A DNA stretch of 49,190 nucleotides from Treponema sp. (GCA_016288205.1 JAEEYO010000038.1:1-49190), one strand, 5' to 3'; counted from the first letter of the stretch, positions 1-9,226 are shown. Notes: generated from the sequence alone by a model not told the origin. Numbers and translations are program-made.

Positions 1-466
1 AGTCAACTATGAACATTGCAAGTATCACGATGAGAGGAACTAAAAGATTTGCAATTCCCTCCGGAATGGCGTGGGCCAGAAGAAGCTCAATTTGATCGAT
101 ATCGTCTGTAAAAACACGTTTAATCTGACCGGTTCCCATTTCCTTGATATTTCCCAAAGGCTGATTTTCTAGTTTTGACTTTAGTGAGATGCGGATATTT
201 TTCAGCGTGTTATAAGCACTCACATGAGAAAAGCACAAGCCTGTCGTATAAGAGATTGCGTAAAAAGCAAGGCAGGCAAAAATTAAGAGAACACGAACCA
301 GCACAAAATGAAAGTCCGGCAACTCGTGTCTTGTAAGCGGAAGTATCAGCTGATACAAAAATAAATATGGAACCACGTTTGCGATAATTCCCAGCGTGGT
401 AAGAAAAGATGCTGTAACCGTATATTTTTTATATTTTCCGATATACGGCGAAACCGATTTTAACAT
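1..466 (-). CDS. ABC transporter permease/ATPase, N-terminal part (runs off window)
   Basis: Partial gene; the 3' part lies before the window. The ATG at 466 follows AAAGGAG with normal spacing. About 155 codons are visible, starting MLKSVSPYIGKYKKYTVTAS, with hydrophobic segments near residues 15-40 and 57-80 and again at the window edge. The linker with GQIKRVFTDDIDQIE is typical of the membrane domain of ABC half-transporters (ABC_membrane family), in which the ATPase domain follows. The ATPase domain itself is not seen. A TTAGT-N4-ACTAA palindrome lies 46 bp upstream, so it is probably in the same metal regulon as the later ABC pair. Substrate and direction are unknown. Confidence 0.8.
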   Translation of the reverse strand, partial: MLKSVSPYIGKYKKYTVTASFLTTLGIIANVVPYLFLYQLILPLTRHELPDFHFVLVRVLLIFACLAFYAISYTTGLCFSHVSAYNTLKNIRISLKSKLENQPLGNIKEMGTGQIKRVFTDDIDQIELLLAHAIPEGIANLLVPLIVILAMFIVD

Positions 467-511
467 TTCATACTCCTTTAAAAACCCTGTGTTTTTTTGT
501 AGGATATTTTA

Positions 512-525
512 TTAGTTAACACTAA
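512..525. promoter_or_regulatory. metalloregulator-type palindrome (TTAGTTAACACTAA)
   Basis: Perfect TTAGT-N4-ACTAA palindrome in the gap between the AraC gene and the ABC gene downstream of it. It is one of about a dozen copies confined to the first 24.9 kb. Confidence 0.6.
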
Positions 526-602
526 CACTTATAAAAGTATAAAATATTCAGCTTGTTGTTTTCTGCTAAAAAACCGACAAAAATTAACAGTTTTCAGGAT
601 TT

Positions 603-1580
603 TTATCGGCTTTGCGAAAACTTTTTCGGTGGCACACCGAACTTTTCTTTGAAGGCTTTTGAAAACCAGCTCATATTGCTGTAGCCGCAGTAAAGGGCAG
701 CTTCTGAAACGTTCATACTTTTTCCTGCGATGAGGACGGCGGCTTTTTCGAGTCTCTGGTCCTGAATGTAGCTGTGGATTGATGTGCCGTAAGCAGAACG
801 GAAAAGGCGGGTGAGTTTACTTTCGCTCATGGAAAGATTTTTTGCAAGTTCAGAAATTTTATAACGGTCTGCGGGATTAAACTGAATGCGCCGAACAAGT
901 GCCTCAAGTTTTGAAATATCGCTTTCAACTCCATCCAAGGAAAAATTGCCACGCTCTTTAACAGATGATTTATTATAGAAGATTCCATGCAGAACAAGCG
1001 CAATAAGCTCAATTAATTTTGCCTCAACGAACACTCCCTTGAACTCATGATATTTTTCTGAGCCGTCAATTTCTGAAAGCACACGGTACATTTCAGGTGT
1101 AATGGAAGACTTTGTTACATGAGTCAAAAAAAGCTCCTTTCCAAATTCAATTTCTTCTTTGGAAAAATGATTTGAAAGAAGCGCAACAAAATAATCGGTC
1201 GTCATCTGAAGGCTCTTGAACTGAAACTTTATGTCCCCATCGTACTTCATGGAAGTCGCATAATTTTTATTTCTGAAAACACAAACCTCACCTGGAAGCA
1301 TACTGACGGTTTCGTGTGAATCATCAATCTTCCAGTCTATTTTTTGATTGATGTTGAAGATTATCTGTATCTCATCTTTTCCAAAATTGTCAGGGCGGCT
1401 TGCGAAAGTCTTGTCCCTGAAACTCAAATCCCAGTCATAATAAACAATCTGATTACGACATTCCTTACGCAGAAGCTTGAGTTCACCAATTTTTTTGGGG
1501 AGAAAAGAGCTTCCATCAAAAAAATCGTCCGGCGAGGAATTATAAATATCTGGAATGGTAATCTGCTTTTCCATCTTCAT
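603..1580 (-). CDS. AraC-family transcriptional regulator (copy 1)
   Basis: Protein of 325 residues. The last ~100 residues hold the two helix-turn-helix units of the AraC family (ELAKNLSMSESKLTRLFRSA, then ALYCGYSNMSWFSKAFKEKF, ending FGVPPKKF). The N-terminal ~200 residues are an unassigned sensor domain. It is a clear paralogue of the regulator at 4171-5124: both carry FLTHVTK, ITPEMYRVLSEID and a GEVCVFRN-N-Y stretch. Many iron-uptake clusters use AraC regulators that sense a siderophore, and the neighbours fit that, but the ligand is not shown. The start at 1580 abuts the palindrome 1581-1596; ATG at 1574 is an alternative. Confidence 0.9.
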   Translation of the reverse strand: MKMEKQITIPDIYNSSPDDFFDGSSFLPKKIGELKLLRKECRNQIVYYDWDLSFRDKTFASRPDNFGKDEIQIIFNINQKIDWKIDDSHETVSMLPGEVCVFRNKNYATSMKYDGDIKFQFKSLQMTTDYFVALLSNHFSKEEIEFGKELFLTHVTKSSITPEMYRVLSEIDGSEKYHEFKGVFVEAKLIELIALVLHGIFYNKSSVKERGNFSLDGVESDISKLEALVRRIQFNPADRYKISELAKNLSMSESKLTRLFRSAYGTSIHSYIQDQRLEKAAVLIAGKSMNVSEAALYCGYSNMSWFSKAFKEKFGVPPKKFSQSR

Positions 1581-1596
1581 ATTAGTCCATACTAAT
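1581..1596. promoter_or_regulatory. metalloregulator-type palindrome at AraC copy 1 start
   Basis: ATTAGTCCATACTAAT is a perfect 16-bp palindrome with a 4-bp centre. It lies between the predicted -10 and the ATG of the minus-strand AraC gene, where a bound protein would block initiation. Confidence 0.6.
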
Positions 1597-1623
1597 TATC
1601 CCATATTTTCATTTTTTTATCAA
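1595..1623 (-). promoter_or_regulatory. predicted sigma-70 promoter of AraC copy 1
   Basis: On the minus strand TTGATA (1618-1623), 17 bp, GATAAT (1595-1600). Transcription would start about 7 nt before the ATG and inside the palindrome. Confidence 0.5.
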
Positions 1624-1633
1624 TGAGTTTTTG

Positions 1634-1647
1634 TTATTTTCAACTAA
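1634..1647. promoter_or_regulatory. degenerate metalloregulator palindrome
   Basis: TTATTTTCAACTAA matches TTAGT-N4-ACTAA with one mismatch in the left arm. It lies in the divergent region between AraC copy 1 and the MMPL gene and resembles the site before AraC copy 2. Confidence 0.35.
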
Positions 1648-1768
1648 CATGTGACAAAATTATGAGCGAAAAGTGTTAAAATTTAGTCGACTTTTGATAG
1701 AACGCAATAACCTGTCCCTGTAGAATACCTTATAATTATTTATCAACAAACATTTAATGGAGTTTTTT

Positions 1769-4111
1769 ATGAAAATTTCAAAAATCAACTTATTCTTTCG
1801 TAAGCTGGGTGAAGGTCAGATAAAGCACCGCAAGCTTTGTCTCTTCATCCTTATAGCATGGACGCTGATCTGTATCTCCGGAATGCGCAACTTCCGTTCA
1901 GAAAGCAGCAACAGCGACTGGATTGTAAATGGCAGCGAAATCAAAGCAAACTCCGACCATTTCAAGGAAGTCTTTGGTAACGACCAGTATGTTCTTGTGC
2001 TGGTTCAGGCTGACGATGTTTTTGCACCCGATGTTCTTAATATGATTGACCGTCTTGGAGAACGACTTGAAAATGAGGTTCCTTTTGCGGATAAGGTTAC
2101 TTCTTTGACAACGGTTTCCATCCCGATTGGAGACGAAGAAGGTTTTGAAGTAAAAAGTCCATTTAACGATGGAATTCCAAACGACGCTCAAGAGATTGCC
2201 CAAAAGAAAGCCTTTATTTTGAGTCGTGAATCTATCGTAAATAACCTTGTTTCCGACAACGCGAAGGAATGCTGGATTTCCTTAAAATTAAATCCGTTTA
2301 AGAATGAAAGCGAAGATGTTACAGCCGTAGGACACGCCGCAGAAAAAGTCATTATGAGCGATGAATTCAAAAGCGAGCGCTGGACTCTCATGCCAATCGG
2401 AAGTGCATACACCACAGCCGAAAAGGAAGATGTTCTTACAAAGGATTTACTTTCCAGAATCGGGCTTGGCTTCCTTGTAATGCTGATTTGTCTCATCATT
2501 TTTGTCCGCTCAGTTTCCGGCGTAATTGTTCCCTTTGTTGCGACACTTTTTGGTATTGGAACCGTACTCGGATTTACAGGCCTCATAAATGTTCCTGCTG
2601 ACTCTGACATGATGTCTCTTCCAGTTCTTTTGGGAATGGCCCTTTCTATCGGATATGCCCTCCACTATATCAACGCATTTAAAATGCACTTCAGACAGAC
2701 AGGAAAAAGAAAGGAATCTGTAATTGAAGCCATAGGTGAATCAGGATGGCCAATTTTGTTCACAGTTATTACAACTGCGGTCTCTCTGCTCTCCTTCCTC
2801 TTTGCAAATATCCGCCCGATGATCTGGCTTGGTGCTGTCGCTTCCTGCGTGGTCATCATGGTTTATCTTTACGTTGTAATTCTGATTCCGATTTTCCTGA
2901 GCTTTGGAAAAGACAAGGCTCCTGTTATGGCAGAGACAAAAGGTGCGACAAAGGCAGACCTCGTGTTTGAAGGAATCGGTAAAAAGATTGTAAAGCGAAG
3001 CAAGCTTGTTACAATTATTTCGGTCCTTGTGATTGCCCTCTGCATCCCAGGCCTTTTTAAAATGGAAGTAAACATGGACTACCTAAAGTTCATGGGAAAC
3101 AAGGTTCCTTATGTTCAGCGAATCGAAAAAATCCTTGAAACGAAGCTCGGTAGCATTTACAGCTATGACGTTATGATTGAGTTTGACGAAGAGGATGCTT
3201 TCAAAGATCCTGATAATATGTTTGCATTGGATAAGCTTGAACAGGATTTGGGAAAGCTCCAGCTTACAAAGATCACAAACGGCAAACCGCGAGTAAGAAG
3301 CATTACCCGCATGGTAAAGGAAATGTACCGCGTCTTTAATGGCGATGACCCGGCATATTACACAATTCCGGAAGAGCAAGACATGCTAACACAGCTTCTG
3401 TTCTTCTATGAGATTTCTGACAGCGATGCACTTTTTGACGAGCTTTCCGAAAGCTACAATGCCGCTTACGCCCATGTAGAAATCTCAGATTACAATGCGA
3501 ACATGATTGTTGAAGACATTACTGCCGCAGAAGCCGCTGCTAAAAAATACTTTCCTACAGCCCATATTGCAGTTGTTGGAACTGTAGCAGAAAACGCTGC
3601 GATGAACGAAACAGTCGTAAAGAGCGAGCTCAAATCCTTTGGAGCTTCCTTTGTCATGATTGCGCTTCTTTTGATAATCGTATTTGCAAGTATCAGGACA
3701 GGACTCATCGCAATGATTCCAAACCTTGCACCGGTTCTTCTGATTGGGGCAGTTATGGGCTATTTCCACATGGCTCTTGATGAACTTACAATGATGATTA
3801 TGCCTATGATTCTTGGCATTGCCGTTGATGACACAATCCACTTCTCGAACCATATCAAGGCTAAGCTGGAAACTGGCAGAAGCTATGCCGATGCAGTGAC
3901 AGAAAGCTTCCGGGAAATTGGAAAGACTATGGGAACAACAACCTTCATCTTGTGCGCAATGTTCCTCATGTACTGCTTCAGTCCAATTACAGCGATGTTC
4001 AGAATCGGCCTCCTTTCTATCATAGGATTAGGATCCGCGCTTATTGCAGACTACACCCTTACCCCGGCTTTGATTTACCTTACAAAGCCCCTCGGAAAGA
4101 AGCCTAACTAA
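1769..4111 (+). CDS. MMPL/RND-superfamily transporter
   Basis: Protein of 780 residues when started at 1769, where GGAG precedes the ATG by 6 nt; the in-frame ATG at 1757 overlaps that GGAG. It has the two-fold RND layout: one membrane helix, a large external loop, a helix bundle (VMLICLIIFVRSVSGVIVPF, GMALSIGYALHY), a second loop and a second bundle (ILGIAVDDTIHFSNH with paired acidic residues expected for proton coupling). Such MMPL proteins export lipids, lipopeptides or siderophores using the proton gradient. Paralogous AraC regulators on both sides suggest dedicated control. The substrate is unknown. Confidence 0.88.
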   Translation: MKISKINLFFRKLGEGQIKHRKLCLFILIAWTLICISGMRNFRSESSNSDWIVNGSEIKANSDHFKEVFGNDQYVLVLVQADDVFAPDVLNMIDRLGERLENEVPFADKVTSLTTVSIPIGDEEGFEVKSPFNDGIPNDAQEIAQKKAFILSRESIVNNLVSDNAKECWISLKLNPFKNESEDVTAVGHAAEKVIMSDEFKSERWTLMPIGSAYTTAEKEDVLTKDLLSRIGLGFLVMLICLIIFVRSVSGVIVPFVATLFGIGTVLGFTGLINVPADSDMMSLPVLLGMALSIGYALHYINAFKMHFRQTGKRKESVIEAIGESGWPILFTVITTAVSLLSFLFANIRPMIWLGAVASCVVIMVYLYVVILIPIFLSFGKDKAPVMAETKGATKADLVFEGIGKKIVKRSKLVTIISVLVIALCIPGLFKMEVNMDYLKFMGNKVPYVQRIEKILETKLGSIYSYDVMIEFDEEDAFKDPDNMFALDKLEQDLGKLQLTKITNGKPRVRSITRMVKEMYRVFNGDDPAYYTIPEEQDMLTQLLFFYEISDSDALFDELSESYNAAYAHVEISDYNANMIVEDITAAEAAAKKYFPTAHIAVVGTVAENAAMNETVVKSELKSFGASFVMIALLLIIVFASIRTGLIAMIPNLAPVLLIGAVMGYFHMALDELTMMIMPMILGIAVDDTIHFSNHIKAKLETGRSYADAVTESFREIGKTMGTTTFILCAMFLMYCFSPITAMFRIGLLSIIGLGSALIADYTLTPALIYLTKPLGKKPN

Positions 4112-4133
4112 CAAAGTGAGATATTACCTCTTG

Positions 4134-4147
4134 TTATTCTAAACTAA
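4134..4147. promoter_or_regulatory. degenerate metalloregulator palindrome before AraC copy 2
   Basis: TTATTCTAAACTAA lies within TTGTTA...TAACAA. It occupies the -35/spacer of a predicted promoter TTGTTA (4131-4136), 17 bp, TATGAT (4154-4159), a position that would allow repression. Confidence 0.45.
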
Positions 4148-4170
4148 CAATGGTATGATAGTCTTATCCT

Positions 4171-5124
4171 ATGAGTATGAATAAGAATATAATCGTTCAG
4201 GGTAAGGCTATCAAACTTGAGCTTGACGGAAGCTGTTCCCTCTCAAACTCCTTTGGTAAACTGAATTTGGAAAAATCAAGAACACGAGAAAATATAATCT
4301 ATCACAGCTGGAATGTTCAGGTCGAGGAAAACACCTTTGCCCAGGAAAAAGACAATTGCGGCCGGGACGAGGTTCAGATTATGTTCAATCTGAGTCAGGA
4401 CATAAATTGGTCTTACTTCTTTAATACAGGTAGCGAAGAAGTCGAAATGTCAAAGGGCGAAGTCTGTGTTTTCAGAAACAACAATTATTCTACGGCAATG
4501 ACCTACCAAGCCGGAGCAAATTTTGTTTTCAAAAACCTTCAGATGCCTACTCCGTATTTCAGGGAATTGCTTTCAAGATATTTTACGAACCAGGATATCT
4601 CTGAGCTGGAAAACCACTTCTTAACTCACGTCACAAAGACAACAATAACTCCGGAAATGTACCGCGTCCTTTCCGAAATAGACACCGCAGACCGCTTTAA
4701 GGAATACGAAGGTGTCTACACCGAAGGCAAAATGATTGAGCTCACAGCCCTGGTGCTTTACGGAATTGCCTATCATAAAACAGATGAAATAAAGCGCCTT
4801 CCGCAGCCAAACAAAAATGATGTAGAAAGAGTTGAGTCCCTTCGTGAAAAAATACAGCGAAACCCGGCATTCGAATATGATGCCAAGAGCGTTGCCGACG
4901 AACTTGGAATGAGCATCAGTAAACTAAACAGAGTTTTCAGAACAATGTATGCCACATCCCTGCATTCGTACGTTCAGGACAAACGCCTCGAATATGCCGC
5001 AAGACTTTTGCAGGAAAATGACATTTCGATTTCACAAGCCGCCCAGCTTTCCGGTTACACAAACATGAGCCACTTTTCAAAATCCTTTGTGAAAAAGTAT
5101 GGAGTTCTGCCTAAGGATTTTTAA
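4171..5124 (+). CDS. AraC-family transcriptional regulator (copy 2)
   Basis: Protein of 317 residues, paralogous to the 603-1580 regulator along its whole length. It shares FLTHVTK and ITPEMYRVLSEID in the sensor half. The C-terminal AraC DNA-binding domain has VADELGMSISKLNRVFRTMY and AAQLSGYTNMSHFSKSF. The predicted promoter would give a leader of only ~5 nt, and no clear Shine-Dalgarno sequence precedes the ATG; ATG at 4177 is possible. The pair flanks the MMPL exporter on both sides. Confidence 0.9.
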   Translation: MSMNKNIIVQGKAIKLELDGSCSLSNSFGKLNLEKSRTRENIIYHSWNVQVEENTFAQEKDNCGRDEVQIMFNLSQDINWSYFFNTGSEEVEMSKGEVCVFRNNNYSTAMTYQAGANFVFKNLQMPTPYFRELLSRYFTNQDISELENHFLTHVTKTTITPEMYRVLSEIDTADRFKEYEGVYTEGKMIELTALVLYGIAYHKTDEIKRLPQPNKNDVERVESLREKIQRNPAFEYDAKSVADELGMSISKLNRVFRTMYATSLHSYVQDKRLEYAARLLQENDISISQAAQLSGYTNMSHFSKSFVKKYGVLPKDF

Positions 5125-5146
5125 AAAATCTTAATTTTCCGAAACC

Positions 5147-5953
5147 TTACTTTCTTATACTCTTTGGTGCAGTAGGATCAAAAGGCTTTCCCGGTTTGCT
5201 CACAGCCGATTCATCAATATGCGCAAAAAGCTTGGACATATCAGTTCGGATTCCGCTGTGACCGGTGCAGACGACCTTAACGCTGGAGCCAGTAATTTTA
5301 TCACGAAGCCTTATAAGAGACTTTTTGTTCAATGTAGGATTCTGCGTAAAAAACTCAAAGAGACTGTATCCTCCGTTTTCATTTACCGCAAGACAGTCTC
5401 CGCTGAACAAAATCTTATCATCAATGATATAACAGACATGCCCGACTGTATGTCCCATCACTTCAACAACCTCAATCTTAATTCCATCAAGACAGAAAAT
5501 GTCACCATCGCGCACAGTCTTATAACCGTCACGAAGCCTCGCAGGATTCATCAAAGGGATTCCCATTTTAATCATACGGCAGACATGACCATCAAAATAA
5601 TTTTCCTCACCCTTGCCGATATATACCTGTGCATTCGGATAAAGATAATTCTTACAGGTACGGTCCACCCCGCCAACATGGTCAACATCAGAATGTGTAA
5701 GCAAGACATTTTTTATTGCAAGCGGATCCACCCCGATTTTTTCAAACTCTTTTTCAACACCCTTAAAAACAAGATGACCAGCATCAATCGCTATGGTTAC
5801 GCCGTTTTTAGTATAGAACCAGAGATTTACATCATCCTCCTTAATGCAGCTTATCCCATCCTGATACACACCAGTTTGGGATGGATGCAACATCCGTTTT
5901 CCATACATCGTAAATCGTTTCAACTTGCAGTCAAAAAAATACATGAACTTCAT
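5147..5953 (-). CDS. MBL-fold metallo-hydrolase
   Basis: Protein of 268 residues with the metallo-beta-lactamase fold. Signatures in order are VTIAIDAGH, LLTHSDVDHVGG, a conserved His in VMGHTVGH, ILFSGDCLA and VVCTGHSG. The usual HxHxDH metal motif reads HSDVDH here, so the second His is replaced by Asp; related hydrolases with this change exist. A GAGAGG Shine-Dalgarno supports the ATG at 5953; ATG at 5944 is an in-frame alternative. It has its own palindromic operator 16 bp upstream. The substrate is unknown. Confidence 0.85.
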   Translation of the reverse strand: MKFMYFFDCKLKRFTMYGKRMLHPSQTGVYQDGISCIKEDDVNLWFYTKNGVTIAIDAGHLVFKGVEKEFEKIGVDPLAIKNVLLTHSDVDHVGGVDRTCKNYLYPNAQVYIGKGEENYFDGHVCRMIKMGIPLMNPARLRDGYKTVRDGDIFCLDGIKIEVVEVMGHTVGHVCYIIDDKILFSGDCLAVNENGGYSLFEFFTQNPTLNKKSLIRLRDKITGSSVKVVCTGHSGIRTDMSKLFAHIDESAVSKPGKPFDPTAPKSIRK

Positions 5954-5968
5954 ATCATACCTCTCTTG

Positions 5969-5982
5969 TTAGTATGATATAA
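5969..5982. promoter_or_regulatory. metalloregulator-type palindrome before the MBL hydrolase
   Basis: TTAGTATGATATAA inside TTGTTA (5966-5971) and TAACAA (5980-5985). One mismatch to TTAGT-N4-ACTAA. Confidence 0.5.
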
Positions 5983-6022
5983 CAACTCATGGCGGTTCAC
6001 TTCTAAAAATCTGCTTTTTTTA

Positions 6023-6739
6023 TTATGTTTTCTGGCTTTCCAAAACCTTTGTAACGCTTATTCCGGTAAGTTTACGGCATACATCAGAAAAATGTGACGG
6101 AGAAGAAAACCCTGCATCCATTGAGGCATCCGTCAAAGAGCGTCCTTTCATAACTTCGCGCCATACATATTCAAACTGCCTCATAAGAAGATAACTTTTT
6201 AAGGCAATTCCGGTTTCCTGCTTAAATAAATGAGTGAGGTAGCTTTCTGAATATGAGTATTTATCTGCCAGGTCACTAACACGGACGCCCAGGTGCCTAA
6301 AACTGTCAATGTCATTAAGGATCTGCAAAATGCGTTCATCCAGATTCAACTTTGAAAGCTGAACAACGCCAGCAAAATCAAATACAGTTTTTTTAATACT
6401 CTCTTCTGTAAGAGTAGCCTTATCAAAAGGCGGATGAGGAAGACTGACAGACACCGCCGATTCTCCCTTTAAGTAGTTTTCGCGAAGAACTTCTGCAAAA
6501 TGTGAGGTGGGATCAACAAAAAGGAAAAATGCGATTTCTCCATCTGGTGCTTTGTGTTCAACATCATTTTCCAAAATTATCACGTTGCCGCAAACTGGTT
6601 TTCCAGATACTGACAACTGCAAATCTCCGTTACCAAAAAACACATGAAGCATATTGTGTCGGTGAGCAAGAGTTTCTTTATAAGAGGGAACGACAATAAT
6701 GTATGTTTTTTCGAAGAAAAGTTGAAAACGCTCGTGCAC
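6023..6739 (-). CDS. AraC-family transcriptional regulator (copy 3, short form)
   Basis: Protein of 238 residues with an N-terminal cupin-like sensor (AHRHNMLHVFFGNGDLQLSV) and a C-terminal AraC domain (DLADKYSYSESYLTHLFKQE, then ASMDAGFSSPSHFSDVCRKL). It is not closely similar to the other two AraC proteins here. The start is GTG: the upstream gene ends TAG and its last G begins this GTG (TAGTG), a one-base overlap that implies translational coupling. It is the last gene of the nine-gene operon that begins with the ferrosome-type genes. Confidence 0.88.
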   Translation of the reverse strand: MHERFQLFFEKTYIIVVPSYKETLAHRHNMLHVFFGNGDLQLSVSGKPVCGNVIILENDVEHKAPDGEIAFFLFVDPTSHFAEVLRENYLKGESAVSVSLPHPPFDKATLTEESIKKTVFDFAGVVQLSKLNLDERILQILNDIDSFRHLGVRVSDLADKYSYSESYLTHLFKQETGIALKSYLLMRQFEYVWREVMKGRSLTDASMDAGFSSPSHFSDVCRKLTGISVTKVLESQKT

Positions 6740-7377
6740 TACTTTATCAGCTCCATCTTAAAATCACATAACTCATCGCCAGCACCGATTGTCTTTGTCC
6801 GTGTAAACTTAAGACCTGGAAGATTGCCGTAAGAATGCACATCATTTTCGCAGAAGAGAATATTCAGCTCAAGACAGCCGGCTTCTTTAAGATATGTATG
6901 GTAAGGACACTGGATAATGTCCATGCGGAAAGAGCCCTTCTCTTTCGGATAAAAGACATTCTTAAATCCTGCAGTTTCGCCGAACATTTTGTGGCTCATA
7001 CTATCCCACATGTTAAGGAAGAATTTCTTGAAGCCCGGAATTTTACAGCATTTAGCAATCATCTGACCAGTTTTTGTTGATTTTTCTGCCATAAGCTTTT
7101 TCATAATCCCGAAAGCGGCATCTGCATCTATTTCTTTCATTGCAAGATAAATTGCCGCTGCCGGAAAGATAAAATTATCTGTATGCGCACTCACCCCTTT
7201 TGGCAAATCAGTATGCTCAGAATACATTTCATAGAGTCGGTGCTCAGCATCAGCCCAGATTTTTTCAATGTCAGAAGAAGAAAAGCATTTCTTCATTTCA
7301 GCCTTAAAAGCTTCCTTACTCTTCATTGTTTTATAAACTTTTTTATTCAGCTCTTTTTCCTGATTTTCAGTAATCAT
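6739..7377 (-). CDS. L-2-amino-thiazoline-4-carboxylic acid hydrolase-like protein
   Basis: Protein of 212 residues. The C-terminal part, with CPYHTYLKEAGCLEL, a FCENDVHSYGNLPGLKF stretch and ATKTIGAG-like FTRTKTIGAGDELCDF, matches the ATC-hydrolase-like family, named for an enzyme that opens a thiazoline ring to S-carbamoyl-cysteine. Most members are uncharacterised. Start at 7377: GGAGG lies 6 nt before this ATG, while the longer reading would need a GTG. Thiazoline rings occur in siderophores such as yersiniabactin, so a chelator-processing role is conceivable, but this is inference only. Confidence 0.72.
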   Translation of the reverse strand: MITENQEKELNKKVYKTMKSKEAFKAEMKKCFSSSDIEKIWADAEHRLYEMYSEHTDLPKGVSAHTDNFIFPAAAIYLAMKEIDADAAFGIMKKLMAEKSTKTGQMIAKCCKIPGFKKFFLNMWDSMSHKMFGETAGFKNVFYPKEKGSFRMDIIQCPYHTYLKEAGCLELNILFCENDVHSYGNLPGLKFTRTKTIGAGDELCDFKMELIK

Positions 7378-7391
7378 TGATATCCTCCATA

Positions 7392-8279
7392 TCACTTTGC
7401 CATCCGTCTGATCCTGTCCGCAAATTCCTCCGGCCTGAGTGTCGCCATTCCCGCGTGTCCCAGCCCCTTCATTTCCACAAACTCAACGCCCGGATAATTC
7501 TTTTTCATAAAGACAAAATCCTTTTTGCGCTCGTCTTTTTCTTTTTCGCCGTACCAGTATTCAAGCAAAGTGTACCATGAGGAAACCGGATTTTGAATCG
7601 GATCAGGCAGCTTATAATTGTTGCATGAATCAAATGTGTTCCAGATTGTGCGGCTTGAGACAAAATCAAAGACATCGGCAATGTAAAGCAGATCCTCTTT
7701 GGAATAATCATCTGTGGCAAAGGATTTTTCAAGCAAATCAATTCCACCGGCCTTTCCGATCATCATAAGACACCAGTCTTTAAGCGCAATCCAGCGTGTC
7801 AAAATCCAGGGTGCTTTGTAAGGTGTGATTCCTCCGTCCATAATTGCACATTGAATTTTGACCTTTTGGTTTGCAACCATCCGCAGCGCAATGGAGCCGC
7901 CCATCGAGCATCCGTAGACTACATCAGGAGCCCAGATTTCATGCTCCAAAAGCCATTTCTCAATTCCAGCCGCAATCTGCTCCACGCTCGTGAAATCACT
8001 TTCCGGTTTTGTCTTGTCATATCCTGGCAGGGACGGAACTATCACATGAAAGTCTTCCTGCAAGAGCGGCACGACGTATTCAAAAAAATCATAATAAACA
8101 ATTGAAGGATGAATAAGCACAACCGTCTTTTTATTCTGAACACCGTATTCATAAAAAGACATTTCAGTGGGATTTGTTTTTCCCCTCGGTGCAGAAATGA
8201 GGCACAGAATAGCAGTCGCAACTATAAAGACAGATGCGAGACATAAACAGATTTTCAAAACAAGATTTTTTCTTTTCAT
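7392..8279 (-). CDS. alpha/beta hydrolase, membrane-anchored
   Basis: Protein of 295 residues. An N-terminal hydrophobic segment (residues ~8-28, LKICLCLASVFIVATAILCL) acts as anchor or signal. The hydrolase fold follows with VVLIHPS, the nucleophile elbow VYGCSMGGSIAL (GxSxG-like, Ser in CSMGG) and a late His in LKGLGHAG-type KGLGHAGMA. A predicted esterase or lipase-like enzyme acting at the membrane. It lies 20 nt after the aldo/keto reductase and meets the next gene's ribosome site, consistent with one operon. The substrate is unknown. Confidence 0.85.
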   Translation of the reverse strand: MKRKNLVLKICLCLASVFIVATAILCLISAPRGKTNPTEMSFYEYGVQNKKTVVLIHPSIVYYDFFEYVVPLLQEDFHVIVPSLPGYDKTKPESDFTSVEQIAAGIEKWLLEHEIWAPDVVYGCSMGGSIALRMVANQKVKIQCAIMDGGITPYKAPWILTRWIALKDWCLMMIGKAGGIDLLEKSFATDDYSKEDLLYIADVFDFVSSRTIWNTFDSCNNYKLPDPIQNPVSSWYTLLEYWYGEKEKDERKKDFVFMKKNYPGVEFVEMKGLGHAGMATLRPEEFADRIRRMAK

Positions 8280-8299
8280 TACATTTTACCTTAGCGACA

Positions 8300-9226
8300 T
8301 CATTTCCTGACCGCGAATCTAAAAATATCAGCACCAAGAATCTTCACATTCAATCTGTCAGCTTCTTTTTCCAGACAACTAATTTCTTCATCATCAAGTT
8401 TTACATTTACGGCTTCAACCAGCTGCTCAACTTGATACGACTTCCGGCATCCGCACACTGGAATGATTCCCTTGCTTGAGCAAAAACTCATCGCAACCTG
8501 AGGGATTGTCAGATTGTGACGATTTCCAATATCCTCCATCATATCATACAGTGGATGAAGCTTTTTCTTTTTTCGATTGAAGATTATTTTCATCAGTGAT
8601 TTCTTTGATTTTGCATTTGGATTTGTAAGCATTCCTTCCTCAAGAACCGCCCATGCCCAGAAGCTGATTTTGTTCTCTTTGCACCAATTTACTAAGCCAT
8701 TCTTCTCCCAGTCGCGGCACAAGAGGCTGTAATGATTCTGCACACCATAAAGGAGAATTCCCGCGTCATCCAGAATTGATTTTGCAAGCTGACATTCTTC
8801 AAGCGTGAAATTTGAGACTCCGACGTAACGTATTTTTTTCTCTCGGTACAAGTCAATTATCTCCGCAAGATTTTTTTCAATGTCATTCGGAAGATGAAGC
8901 CAGTAGATGTCAACGTAATCTCTGTTAAACTCTGTCAAATCTTTCTCAAAGGATTTTCTTACTTGACCTTTTTTATAACGCCCAGTTGGTGTAAACTTAG
9001 AGGAAACAATAACTCCATCAGTCCCGAACCTACCGAAGATTTTCTGTGCCTTTCCCAATCCATAATCCTGAGCAAGATCAAACACGGCAATATTTTTTTC
9101 CTTCGCGCAATCAAATGTAGATTTCAAAACTGATTCATCCACGCTTTCGCCGCGGAGTATCTTTCCATAAGCTGCGCTTCCCCAAGAATTTGTTCCTACA
9201 ACAGCCTTAATATCCGAAACTTTCAT
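8300..9226 (-). CDS. aldo/keto reductase
   Basis: Protein of 308 residues, a TIM-barrel NADPH-dependent oxidoreductase. Visible catalytic elements are Asp and Tyr in AVFDLAQDYGLG, Lys in VIVSSKFTP and His in YWLHLPN. Further family signatures are KIRYVGVSNF and VQNHYSLL. The start ATG at 9226 has GAGGTG 4-5 nt upstream; the slightly longer reading begins with a GTG inside that sequence. It sits mid-operon between a methyltransferase and an alpha/beta hydrolase. The substrate cannot be told from sequence. Confidence 0.88.
   Translation of the reverse strand: MKVSDIKAVVGTNSWGSAAYGKILRGESVDESVLKSTFDCAKEKNIAVFDLAQDYGLGKAQKIFGRFGTDGVIVSSKFTPTGRYKKGQVRKSFEKDLTEFNRDYVDIYWLHLPNDIEKNLAEIIDLYREKKIRYVGVSNFTLEECQLAKSILDDAGILLYGVQNHYSLLCRDWEKNGLVNWCKENKISFWAWAVLEEGMLTNPNAKSKKSLMKIIFNRKKKKLHPLYDMMEDIGNRHNLTIPQVAMSFCSSKGIIPVCGCRKSYQVEQLVEAVNVKLDDEEISCLEKEADRLNVKILGADIFRFAVRK

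Noticed and set aside
5219..5977. 252-codon open frame opposite the MBL hydrolase
   Set aside because: Overlaps the full MBL gene, whose motifs are clear; no support for the opposite strand.
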